Assembly: GCA_016206405.1 (NCBI GenBank)
Contig: JACQRQ010000163.1
Coordinates: forward strand, 1 to 10,236
Direction of reading: 5' to 3'
Origin: Elusimicrobiota bacterium
GTDB taxonomy: Bacteria; Elusimicrobiota; Elusimicrobia; O2-12-FULL-59-9
Length of the DNA stretch: 10,236 nt
Every line of letters begins with the position of its first letter. Position 1 is the first letter of the stretch. The notes below the pieces were generated by a model. That model searched no databases. It saw nothing but the letters and a program-made list of their open reading frames with translations, and had not been told where the DNA came from. A program made the position numbers and the translations under genes. Shown here piece by piece: positions 1 to 6,188 of the stretch.

Positions 1-455
1 GGCTTGAGCGCCACGCCCGCCATCTGCTGGAAGTAGGTGAATTGAGTGATTTCCATGCCGTCGAGCCTCACCTCCCAACCCACGCCGCCGGCCCCCAGCG
101 TGGGCGACTCCCAATCGTCCTCCAGCCAGCGGACGTCGTGGCGCTTGCAGTCCAAGCCGATCGCCTTCAAGGAGCGCAGGAACACGTTGAGGATGTCTTT
201 TGGGGCGGGCTTTAAAATGACCTGGAACTGGTAGTAGCGCGCCAGACGGTTGGGGTTTTGACCATAGCGTCCGTCCGTGGGCCGGCGGCACGGCTCCACG
301 TAGGCGGCGCGCCAAGGCCGTTCTCCCAACACGCCGAAAAAGGTCGCCGGGTTGAAGGTGCCGGCCCCCTTTTCTAGGTCATGCGGATGGAGCAGCAAGC
401 AGCCCTGCTTCATCCAAAAACGCTGCAGGGTCAACAATAGTTCTTGAAAGTTCAT
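1..455 (-). CDS. glyQ: Glycyl-tRNA synthetase alpha subunit, N-terminal 151 residues (cut by window edge)
   Basis: This is the catalytic alpha subunit of the alpha2beta2 bacterial glycyl-tRNA synthetase, which charges tRNA-Gly in the cytoplasm. The visible 151 residues align without gaps to the family as I know it from E. coli (about 300 residues). Residues 4-18 ([15 protein letters not shown]), 59-71 ([13 protein letters not shown]), 74-78 (YYQFQ) and 132-144 ([13 protein letters not shown]) are hallmark segments, including the class II motif region. The ATG at 453-455 is chosen because the family begins only a few residues before FQ.LILTLQ. Only a weak GGA lies eight bases upstream. The start lies inside the 3' end of recO, a 77-base overlap. 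Two tryptophans of the family segment GAWGxGWEVW read G123 and R130 here. The partner glyS is expected just beyond the window edge but cannot be seen. Confidence 0.96.
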   Translation of the reverse strand, partial: MNFQELLLTLQRFWMKQGCLLLHPHDLEKGAGTFNPATFFGVLGERPWRAAYVEPCRRPTDGRYGQNPNRLARYYQFQVILKPAPKDILNVFLRSLKAIGLDCKRHDVRWLEDDWESPTLGAGGVGWEVRLDGMEITQFTYFQQMAGVALK

Positions 456-1098
456 TTTTAAATTCCGTCGTTTTGAGCGGACGATCCAAAGTCATCTGCA
501 AATGGCGGTCGACAAGACCGTTGAAAAAGCCGAGAATGCGCGGGTGCGCGGCCGCGCGGCCGAGCTCCGCCAGGGGCGCGTGATGGAGCCGGCGCCACGC
601 CTCGGAGATAAGCGCCGCGTTGAGCGCGGGAATATTTTTCGGCGGCCAATGCCTCAGCCCGAAGCCCGCCAAGTCCAGAAGCCGCAAGGCGTAGGCCGGG
701 CCGATCCAGGCGCCGTCGCCGTCCTGCAGCGCCGCGAGCGCCTCGGTGATGAGGCTGAATTTTTCGCCGCTGGGCTGCTGCTCCGGCGTCAGGCGATTGA
801 GCAGCTCGCAGAAATGAAAAGCTTGCGCCATTTTAGAGAGGCTGGTCCTTAGCCGCGGATGCGCGGTCAAAACGGCTCCGCCCACGGCTTTGGCGTGGGG
901 CGCTGCGGAGCGCATATAGAGGCGGTAATCGCCGGCGACCAGGGGCTCCGAAAGGGCCCGGAGCTTGGCGTGGGGCTTTAAAACCCCCGCGAAACGAACC
1001 GCCAGCTTGCCCAGGGCCTCCGTATAAAGGATGACCAGCCGGTCGGACTCCTGGATATTCCACTGGTCGATGACCACCCCGGGGGTCGTGACGATCAC
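379..1098 (-). CDS. recO: DNA repair protein RecO, short form without zinc-binding cysteines
   Basis: RecO is a recombination mediator that, with RecR, loads RecA onto SSB-coated single-stranded DNA and anneals complementary strands. The 239-residue product has the N-terminal OB-fold signature ([16 protein letters not shown], residues 17-32), a helical middle, and the typical family ending [17 protein letters not shown] (197-213). The GTG start at 1096-1098 shares a GTGA with the acs stop and has AGGGA (1105-1109, minus strand) six bases before it. The frame stays open 250 codons upstream inside acs, but that part is out of frame with acs and unlike RecO. Many RecO proteins carry four zinc-binding cysteines in the second half; here the only cysteine is C97, so the zinc site is absent. 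Residues 215-239 lie beyond the conserved core and are encoded within the start of glyQ, so this tail is probably dispensable read-through. Confidence 0.88.
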   Translation of the reverse strand: MIVTTPGVVIDQWNIQESDRLVILYTEALGKLAVRFAGVLKPHAKLRALSEPLVAGDYRLYMRSAAPHAKAVGGAVLTAHPRLRTSLSKMAQAFHFCELLNRLTPEQQPSGEKFSLITEALAALQDGDGAWIGPAYALRLLDLAGFGLRHWPPKNIPALNAALISEAWRRLHHAPLAELGRAAAHPRILGFFNGLVDRHLQMTLDRPLKTTEFKNELSRTIVDPAAFLDEAGLLAAPSA

Positions 1099-3038
1099 TC
1101 TTCTTCCCTCAGGCGGGCCAGGACCGAAAAATCCTCCAAAGTGGTGACGTCGCCTTTGACTTGGCCGTTGGAGGCGATCTCGCGCAGGAGGCGGCGCATG
1201 ATCTTCCCGGAGCGGGTTTTGGGAAGGGCCTCGGTGAAGCGCACCTCCGCGGGGCGCGCGATGGCGCCGATGTTTTTGGCCACGTACTCCTTGAGCGTTT
1301 CCCCCAATTTCGCGTCGGGGTGGTACTCGGACTGCAGGGTCACGAACGCCACAATGCTTTCTCCCGTCACGTCGTCCGGCCGCCCGACGACCGCCGCCTC
1401 GGCCACTTGCGCGTGGGCGACCAGAGTGCTTTCGATCTCGGCGGTCCCGAGCCGGTGGCCCGAAACCTTGATCACGTCGTCGATGCGCCCCATGATCCAA
1501 AAATATCCGTCCTTGTCCTTGCGCGCGCCGTCGCCGGTGAAATAAGCGCCGGGTATCTGGCTCCAATACTGCGATTTGTAGCGCTCGGGGTCCCCGTGGA
1601 TGGTGCGCAGCATGCCGGGCCAAGGCCGCTTGACGACCAGGTAACCGCCTTGGCCGGCGGGAACCGGAACGCCGTCGCGGTCCACCACGTCGGCCGAGAT
1701 GCCTGGAAACGGCCGGCTCGCGGAGCCCGGCTTGAGCGCCGTCGCGCCCGGCAAAGGGGAGATCATGATGCCGCCCGTCTCGGTCTGCCACCAAGTGTCC
1801 ACGACCGGGCAGCGGCCCGCGCCGATGACGCGGTGGTACCACCTCCACGCCTCCGGATTGATGGGCTCGCCCACCGTGCCCAACAGGCGCAGCGACGATA
1901 GATCATGGCGCGCCGGCCATTTTTCCCCAAGCCGGATGAACATGCGGATGGCCGTGGGCGCGGTGTAGAAAACCGTCACGCCGTAGCGCTCCACGATCTG
2001 CCAGAAGCGGTCCGGCTGGGGATGCAGCGGGGCGCCCTCATACATGAGCAGCGTCGCCCCGTTGGCCAGCGGGCCGTAGACGACGTAGGAATGGCCGGTG
2101 ATCCAGCCGATATCGGCCGTGCACCAAAACACGTCGGCGTCTTTAAGATCGAAAATCCACTTCGTCGTCAGAGCCACCTGCGTCAGGTAGCCGCCCGTGG
2201 TGTGCAATATGCCTTTGGGCTTGCCGGTGCTGCCCGAGGTATAAAGGATAAAAAGCGGATGCTCGCTGTCCAAAGCTTCGGGCGGGCAGGACGCCCCGGC
2301 GGCGGCCATGGCCTCGTGCCACCACACGTCGCGCCGCGGCTCCCAGGCCACCTCGGTCCCGCAACGTTTGACCACGACCACTTTCGCGACGCCGGGGCAG
2401 GACTTCAAGGCTTCGTCGGCGCAAGCCTTCAGGGCGACCACGGCCCCTTTCCGGAAACCGCCGTCGGCCGTCACCAGCACCTTGGCCTTGGCGTCAAGGA
2501 TGCGCTCTTTGAGCGCCTCCGCGGAGAAGCCGCCGAAAATGACGTTGTGGACGGCCCCGATGCGGCTGGCGGCCAGCATCGCCACCGCCAACTCCGGGAT
2601 GGTCGGCAGATAAATGGCCACGCAATCGCCCTTGGCCACGCCCAGCGATTTTAGGACGTTGGCGAAGCGCGCCGTTTCCCGGTGAAGCTGCCAATACGTG
2701 TAGCTTCTGCGCTCGCCGTTTTCCCCCTCCCAAAAGACGGCGACCTTATGCCGCCGCGGCCCGTCCAGATGGCGGTCCAGGCAATTCTCGCTGACGTTGA
2801 GCTTGCCGCCCACGAACCAGCGGGCGAATGGCGGCTTCCACTGCAGGGCTTTTTTCCAGGGCTTGCGCCACAAAAGTTCCCGGGCCGCCGTCTCCCAGAA
2901 GGCCTCCGGGTTTTTCTCGGCCTTGCGGATGGCCGCGTCCCAGGATTGAGGTCCGCTGATGATGGCCCGCTTTTGAAAATTTCGGCCAGGCTTGAAAATC
3001 TGCCGTTCCGTGGAGTAAGATTCGATTTCAGCGGACAT
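1095..3038 (-). CDS. acs: Acetyl-CoA synthetase (AMP-forming)
   Basis: This cytoplasmic enzyme activates acetate with ATP to acetyl-AMP and then forms acetyl-CoA, feeding acetate into central metabolism. At 647 residues it matches the usual family length (about 650). Motifs in order are the N-terminal Acs segment (about 45-100), the ATP-binding loop [11 protein letters not shown] (266-276), WWQTETGG (416-423, whose second Trp closes the acetate pocket in known Acs structures), the hinge and C-terminal lid entry [20 protein letters not shown] (517-536), and [11 protein letters not shown] (606-616). K612 in the last motif is the lysine whose acetylation switches Acs off in characterised enzymes. 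The ATG at 3036-3038 has GGAGG at 3044-3048 (minus strand), five bases upstream. It is the first gene of a leftward unit with recO and glyQ, an unusual partnership. No acetyltransferase or deacetylase gene is visible nearby. Confidence 0.97.
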   Translation of the reverse strand: MSAEIESYSTERQIFKPGRNFQKRAIISGPQSWDAAIRKAEKNPEAFWETAARELLWRKPWKKALQWKPPFARWFVGGKLNVSENCLDRHLDGPRRHKVAVFWEGENGERRSYTYWQLHRETARFANVLKSLGVAKGDCVAIYLPTIPELAVAMLAASRIGAVHNVIFGGFSAEALKERILDAKAKVLVTADGGFRKGAVVALKACADEALKSCPGVAKVVVVKRCGTEVAWEPRRDVWWHEAMAAAGASCPPEALDSEHPLFILYTSGSTGKPKGILHTTGGYLTQVALTTKWIFDLKDADVFWCTADIGWITGHSYVVYGPLANGATLLMYEGAPLHPQPDRFWQIVERYGVTVFYTAPTAIRMFIRLGEKWPARHDLSSLRLLGTVGEPINPEAWRWYHRVIGAGRCPVVDTWWQTETGGIMISPLPGATALKPGSASRPFPGISADVVDRDGVPVPAGQGGYLVVKRPWPGMLRTIHGDPERYKSQYWSQIPGAYFTGDGARKDKDGYFWIMGRIDDVIKVSGHRLGTAEIESTLVAHAQVAEAAVVGRPDDVTGESIVAFVTLQSEYHPDAKLGETLKEYVAKNIGAIARPAEVRFTEALPKTRSGKIMRRLLREIASNGQVKGDVTTLEDFSVLARLREEE

Positions 3039-3043
3039 GCCGG

Positions 3044-3048
3044 CCTCC
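3044..3048 (-). promoter_or_regulatory. Ribosome binding site of acs
   Basis: GGAGG on the minus strand with a five-base spacer to the ATG at 3036-3038. This fixes the acs start. Confidence 0.8.
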
Positions 3049-3072
3049 AGCCATGAAAAATAGAGCCCCCGT

Positions 3073-3102
3073 AATATATCATTTGGACCCTAACCTTGAC
3101 AA
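3073..3102 (-). promoter_or_regulatory. Predicted sigma70-type promoter for acs-recO-glyQ
   Basis: On the minus strand, TTGTCA (-35, positions 3097-3102) is followed after 18 bases by TATATT (-10, positions 3073-3078). The -10 is preceded by TGA, giving an extended -10 (TGnTATATT). Transcription would start near 3066, leaving a leader of about 28 bases that holds the acs ribosome binding site. The -35 shares bases 3097-3101 with the -35 of the opposing rpmH promoter. The motifs are read directly; promoter activity is inferred. Confidence 0.6.
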
Positions 3103-3124
3103 ATAGGGGCGTCTTGCATATAAT
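3096..3124 (+). promoter_or_regulatory. Perfect-consensus sigma70 promoter for the rpmH cluster
   Basis: TTGACA at 3096-3101, an exact 17-base spacer, and TATAAT at 3119-3124 match both hexamers and the optimal spacing of the housekeeping sigma factor. The expected start point is around 3130-3133, with the rpmH ATG at 3134. The messenger would therefore begin almost at the start codon. Strength and start point are inferred. Confidence 0.85.
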
Positions 3125-3133
3125 TCCTTTACT

Positions 3134-3268
3134 ATGCTGCCAACATTTAGACCCAACAGACGCAGAAGGGCAAAAAAATTAGGTTTCCGCGCTCGCATGT
3201 CCACCGCCGGCGGCCGAGGCGTTCTCCGCCGGAGGCGCCAGAAGGGGCGATGGAAGCTGATTCCATAA
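3134..3268 (+). CDS. rpmH: 50S ribosomal protein L34
   Basis: L34 is a small basic protein of the large ribosomal subunit. The frame encodes 44 residues, the usual family length. It shows the conserved pattern [19 protein letters not shown] (residues 4-22) followed by an Arg-rich half ([16 protein letters not shown]). The start at 3134 is forced, because the conserved TF.P segment begins at residue 4 and no other start is available. No Shine-Dalgarno sequence precedes it (tcctttact is the stretch between the -10 and the ATG), which fits a leaderless transcript from the consensus promoter. It overlaps rnpA by 19 bases. Confidence 0.95.
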   Translation: MLPTFRPNRRRRAKKLGFRARMSTAGGRGVLRRRRQKGRWKLIP

Positions 3269-3609
3269 CGAATTTTGACAGGGTATTTTCCCACGGTCGA
3301 AAATTTGTCAGCCCTAACTTGGTTTTGTGGTTTCGCCGCTTTTCCCAAACGGCGCCCGGCCTCCCCGAGGCCGCCCCTCCCGGGCGCTTCGGCTTGGTGG
3401 TCAGCCGCAAGCTGGGCACGGCCGTCCGGCGCAACCGCATTAAACGATTGCTGCGGGAAGCCTATCGCGCGCAGCGCGGGCGCTTCAGCGGCTACGAGCT
3501 GATCATTTATCCGCGCCCAGGGACGTGCCCCTGGCGGAAAAAGCTGGAAGCCGAAAGGGATTTATTGGCCGCCTGGGAAAAGGCCCGGCGTCCGGCGCCG
3601 CAGCGGTGA
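3250..3609 (+). CDS. rnpA: Ribonuclease P protein component
   Basis: RnpA is the protein cofactor of RNase P. It binds the catalytic RNA and the 5' leader of precursor tRNAs during 5' end maturation. The 119-residue product contains the family hallmark [19 protein letters not shown] (residues 47-65) with the RNR motif (R61-N62-R63), then RLLREAYR (66-73). The N-terminal [11 protein letters not shown] (9-19) and NLVLWF (23-28) are the usual first helix and strand. A Pro-rich stretch (about 33-45) sits between strands. The ATG at 3250 lies inside the last codons of rpmH, with purine-rich sequence (gaagggg) just before it. rpmH-rnpA is a conserved pair that is often overlapping or coupled. The RNase P RNA gene is not in this window. 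Confidence 0.95.
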   Translation: MEADSITNFDRVFSHGRKFVSPNLVLWFRRFSQTAPGLPEAAPPGRFGLVVSRKLGTAVRRNRIKRLLREAYRAQRGRFSGYELIIYPRPGTCPWRKKLEAERDLLAAWEKARRPAPQR

Positions 3610-3614
3610 CTTCC

Positions 3615-3839
3615 ATGCGATCAAAGCCGGTCGAGAGAATTTGCGTTGAAGCGTTGCAGGCGGCCGCGGCCGCGCGCGCGGTCCTGTGGCCGGCGAGTTG
3701 CCGCTTCTCGCCGACGTGCTCCCAGTATGCGCGGGAGGCTCTGCAGCGCCGCGGACTGTGGGCCGGAGCGTATTTGACGGCGCGGCGGCTGGCCCGCTGC
3801 CACCCGTGGCATCCCGGCGGCTACGACCCGGTAATGTAA
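3615..3839 (+). CDS. yidD: Membrane protein insertion efficiency factor YidD
   Basis: YidD is a small amphipathic membrane-associated protein encoded between rnpA and yidC in many bacteria and reported to help membrane protein insertion. The 74-residue product has both family signatures: [18 protein letters not shown] (26-43) and [13 protein letters not shown] (61-73), with the conserved cysteines C29, C35 and C62. The ATG at 3615 is five bases after the rnpA stop with GGTGA (3605-3609) upstream, and it gives the family's usual N-terminal helix. A GTG at 3525 in the same frame would add 30 residues inside rnpA that do not resemble YidD, so I reject it. The yidC start follows after 14 bases. 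Confidence 0.93.
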   Translation: MRSKPVERICVEALQAAAAARAVLWPASCRFSPTCSQYAREALQRRGLWAGAYLTARRLARCHPWHPGGYDPVM

Positions 3840-3853
3840 AGAAGGTTTCCGGC

Positions 3854-5389
3854 ATGGATAAAAATTTATTTTTGGCCATTTTTTTGTCGCTGGCCGTTTA
3901 CATCGGCTGGACGCTGCTTTTCCGGCCCCCATCTCCCGAGCCCGCGGCCGGCAAAGCCTCCGCTCCCCAGAGTTCCACCGCCGCTTCGCCCGCGCCGGCC
4001 GGAACGGCGCAGGGCCCGCCTCCCGCCGCGCCGCCGGCGGCGGCGGTCCCGTCCCTTGAAAAAATACTTCCCGAGGCGAAAATCATCGTCGCCGCGCAAG
4101 GCGCCCGAATCTCCTCGTTTCAATTCCCGGACGTTCTAGGCTCGATTGAATTGCTGCATGGGAAAAATCCCTCGTTCTTGTCCACCTGGGACGATTTGAG
4201 TTTCCGCCTGCTTTCCGATGAGCCTTCCCGATCCCGCTTCGCCGCCGCCCATCCTTCGGGCATCCGGCTGGAGAAAACTTTCACGTGGAATGCCGACGGC
4301 GTGCATGGCCTGAGCGTCACGGCGGCGAATCCGCTCGGGAGTGCGGTTGAGTTGCCCGCCTGGTCGATCTACTCCAGCCAGGGACTCGACACGGTCGCCT
4401 CGGAGCATAAAGAAAACAAGAGCCTTTTGCGGGCCATCGCCCTGTATCGCCATCCTCTGAAGTCCGAGAAATCCGTTTTCAAGAAGTTATCGCCCGGCGC
4501 CTATCAGGAGAATTGGCGCTGGGTCGCGGTGGATAATCGCTACTTCTTAGCCGCCATCATGCCGCCGCCGCGGAGCCTCTCCGGCGTGGAGGTTCTCGAA
4601 ACCCAATATGACGGCCATGAGGAACCTCAAATCCGCCTGGACATTGCCAAGACGTCGCTCCAGCCGCATGCGAGCAAGACCTGGGAATTTAAATTCTACA
4701 TCGGCCCCAAGCGATATCATTCCCTCAAAAGCCAGGACATCGGCTTGGAACAGGCGGTCGACTTCGGCTTTTTCAACGCCATCGGCCGCGTCGCCTTTTT
4801 GGCGCTTTTAAAGCTCCACAGCGTCTGCGGCAACTTCGGCTGGGCCATCATCGCCTTGACGATTCTGATACAGCTTTTGACGCTTCCCTTGACCCTCAAA
4901 AGCTCCAAATCCATGATGGCTCTAAAAAAGCTGCAGCCAAAAATTCAATCCATCCAGGCAAAATTCAAGGACGATCCCAACCGCATGAACGTCGAGATGA
5001 TGCAGCTTTACAAAACCAGCGGCACCAACCCCCTGGGAGGCTGCCTGCCGATTCTGCTGCAGATTCCAATTTTTTACGCTCTTTTCACCACGCTCAGAAA
5101 CGCATGGGACCTGCATGGCGCGCCGTTCGGTTTGTGGATCAAGGACCTCTCGGCGCATGATCCCTATTATATTCTCCCCATCGCCATGGGCGGGGTGATG
5201 TTCATTCAGCAGAAAGCCAACCCGGCCGCGGGCGATCCCATGCAGGCGAAAATGATGATGTGGATGCCCGTGATTTTCACGTTCATGTTTCTCAATTTCC
5301 CGGCCGGGCTGGTGTTGTACTGGCTCACCAGCAGCGTCATCAATCTGGGCCAGCAGTTGATTCTACAGCGCGCCGCGCGAGAAGAGTAA
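3854..5389 (+). CDS. yidC: Membrane protein insertase YidC, long Gram-negative type
   Basis: YidC inserts and folds inner-membrane proteins, alone or with SecYEG. The 511-residue protein has an N-terminal membrane anchor (about 5-23), a Pro/Ala-rich linker (25-66), a periplasmic beta domain (about 70-295), and the conserved insertase core. Core membrane segments lie near 310-345 (including NFGWAIIALTILIQLLTLPL), 393-413, 436-453 and 470-500. LQPKIQSIQAKFKDD (360-374) marks the cytoplasmic coiled region, and NPLGGCLPILLQIPIFYALF (392-411) is a family hallmark. The groove arginine of E. coli YidC aligns by eye with K358, a charge-conserving change. The ATG at 3854 has AGAAGG eight bases upstream; the upstream extension to 3686 overlaps yidD and lacks homology. 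The C-terminus is short, without the long basic tail of some YidC proteins. Confidence 0.97.
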   Translation: MDKNLFLAIFLSLAVYIGWTLLFRPPSPEPAAGKASAPQSSTAASPAPAGTAQGPPPAAPPAAAVPSLEKILPEAKIIVAAQGARISSFQFPDVLGSIELLHGKNPSFLSTWDDLSFRLLSDEPSRSRFAAAHPSGIRLEKTFTWNADGVHGLSVTAANPLGSAVELPAWSIYSSQGLDTVASEHKENKSLLRAIALYRHPLKSEKSVFKKLSPGAYQENWRWVAVDNRYFLAAIMPPPRSLSGVEVLETQYDGHEEPQIRLDIAKTSLQPHASKTWEFKFYIGPKRYHSLKSQDIGLEQAVDFGFFNAIGRVAFLALLKLHSVCGNFGWAIIALTILIQLLTLPLTLKSSKSMMALKKLQPKIQSIQAKFKDDPNRMNVEMMQLYKTSGTNPLGGCLPILLQIPIFYALFTTLRNAWDLHGAPFGLWIKDLSAHDPYYILPIAMGGVMFIQQKANPAAGDPMQAKMMMWMPVIFTFMFLNFPAGLVLYWLTSSVINLGQQLILQRAAREE

Positions 5390-5465
5390 AAATTTCGTCG
5401 CTTACAGGGCGCCGCCATCCGGGACCCCGGAACGCCGCGCCGGGCGCGACAGAGAGGAGGAAAAG
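5390..5465 (+). other. 76-base yidC-jag intergenic gap with a strong ribosome binding site
   Basis: This is the largest gap inside the rightward cluster. It ends with AGGAGG at 5455-5460, five bases before the jag ATG, the best Shine-Dalgarno in the cluster. The middle is very GC-rich with small self-complementary stretches such as CCGGGACCCCGG (5419-5430). I see no T-tract terminator and no convincing -35/-10 pair. Confidence 0.6.
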
Positions 5466-6179
5466 ATGACTGACATTGAAGCGACAGGCAAAGACATTGC
5501 CGAAGCCATCGAAAATGGGTTAAAGAAGACCAAGCTCCACCGCGATCAGGTGGAGGTTACGGTTTTAGAAGAGGGAGCCTCCGGCTTCCTCGGCATCGGG
5601 ACGAAAAGGGCCCGGGTCGTTTTGCGGGAGAAAAAGTGGAGCAGTCCCGAGGACCTTTCCCCGCCCGAGCCGGCCGAGGCCCCCGCCAAGACCAAAGACG
5701 CCGTCAATACCTCGCTGTACGTTGAAACCGCTCAAAATGTCGTGCGCGAAATTCTGACGTTGATGGACTTGGGCCAGGCGCGCCTGGAGGCCGTGTGGCA
5801 GGACAGGCAAAACCGCGTCTGCATCCGGATAGAAACCACCGAGGGAAAGCTGTTGATAGGCAAGGAAGGCCAGACCTTGGCGTCGCTGCAGTTTTTGGTC
5901 ACGCTGATCGTCAACCGGAAGCTGGGCAGCGCCATCGCCGTGCAAATAGACACTTTGGGCTACTGGCAGAAGCGGGAGAGCCGCGTGCTTGAGAGACTCC
6001 CCCGCGCCGTCGATGAGGTCAAACGCACGGGAAAAGCCATCGGGCTGGAGCCGATGGACTCCTATTTGCGCCGGCTCGTCCATAAAACGCTCAAGAACAG
6101 CCCCGACGTCGACACCATCTCCGAAGGAGAGGGCGTGTTTCGAAAGGTGACCCTCAGGCCCAAGCCCAAGAGGCGCTGA
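5466..6179 (+). CDS. khpB: Jag/KhpB family RNA-binding protein (Jag_N-KH-R3H)
   Basis: Jag (KhpB) is a cytoplasmic RNA-binding protein. In Gram-positive bacteria it is linked to small-RNA binding and cell-shape or cell-division control; its role in other phyla is poorly known. The 237-residue product shows the three family domains in order. Jag_N is at about 1-52 (ending GFLGIGTKRARV, 40-51). An acidic Pro-rich linker spans about 58-80. A KH domain lies at about 85-163 with the GKEG loop at 132-135. An R3H domain at about 170-232 carries its R202/H206 pair in RRLVH. Length and order match full-length family members. The ATG at 5466 is fixed by AGGAGG five bases upstream. The position between yidC and mnmE is the conserved one in many genomes. 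The C-terminal RPKPKRR is basic and could add nucleic-acid contact. Confidence 0.93.
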   Translation: MTDIEATGKDIAEAIENGLKKTKLHRDQVEVTVLEEGASGFLGIGTKRARVVLREKKWSSPEDLSPPEPAEAPAKTKDAVNTSLYVETAQNVVREILTLMDLGQARLEAVWQDRQNRVCIRIETTEGKLLIGKEGQTLASLQFLVTLIVNRKLGSAIAVQIDTLGYWQKRESRVLERLPRAVDEVKRTGKAIGLEPMDSYLRRLVHKTLKNSPDVDTISEGEGVFRKVTLRPKPKRR

Positions 6180-6188
6180 GCCCGCGGG

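Noticed and set aside
1099..1848. A 250-codon open extension of the recO frame upstream of its GTG start
   Set aside because: It lies out of frame inside the well-conserved acs gene, is Arg/Gly-rich and unlike RecO. It is a GC-rich shadow.
1161..2654. Two long plus-strand open frames antisense to acs
   Set aside because: acs has every catalytic motif over this span, and the opposite-strand products are low-complexity shadows.
3250..3268. The 19-base rpmH-rnpA overlap as an anomaly
   Set aside because: Close or overlapping rpmH-rnpA arrangement is common, and both proteins are of normal length.
3525..3614. GTG at 3525 as the yidD start
   Set aside because: The added 30 residues overlap rnpA and do not resemble YidD. 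The ATG at 3615 has a ribosome binding site and gives the usual length.
3686..3853. A 56-codon upstream extension of yidC
   Set aside because: It lies out of frame in yidD, has no YidC similarity, and the ATG at 3854 gives the standard membrane anchor with AGAAGG upstream.
5419..5450. Small GC palindromes in the yidC-jag gap as a terminator or riboswitch
   Set aside because: Stems are only 4-5 pairs with no T tract, as expected by chance in GC-rich DNA.
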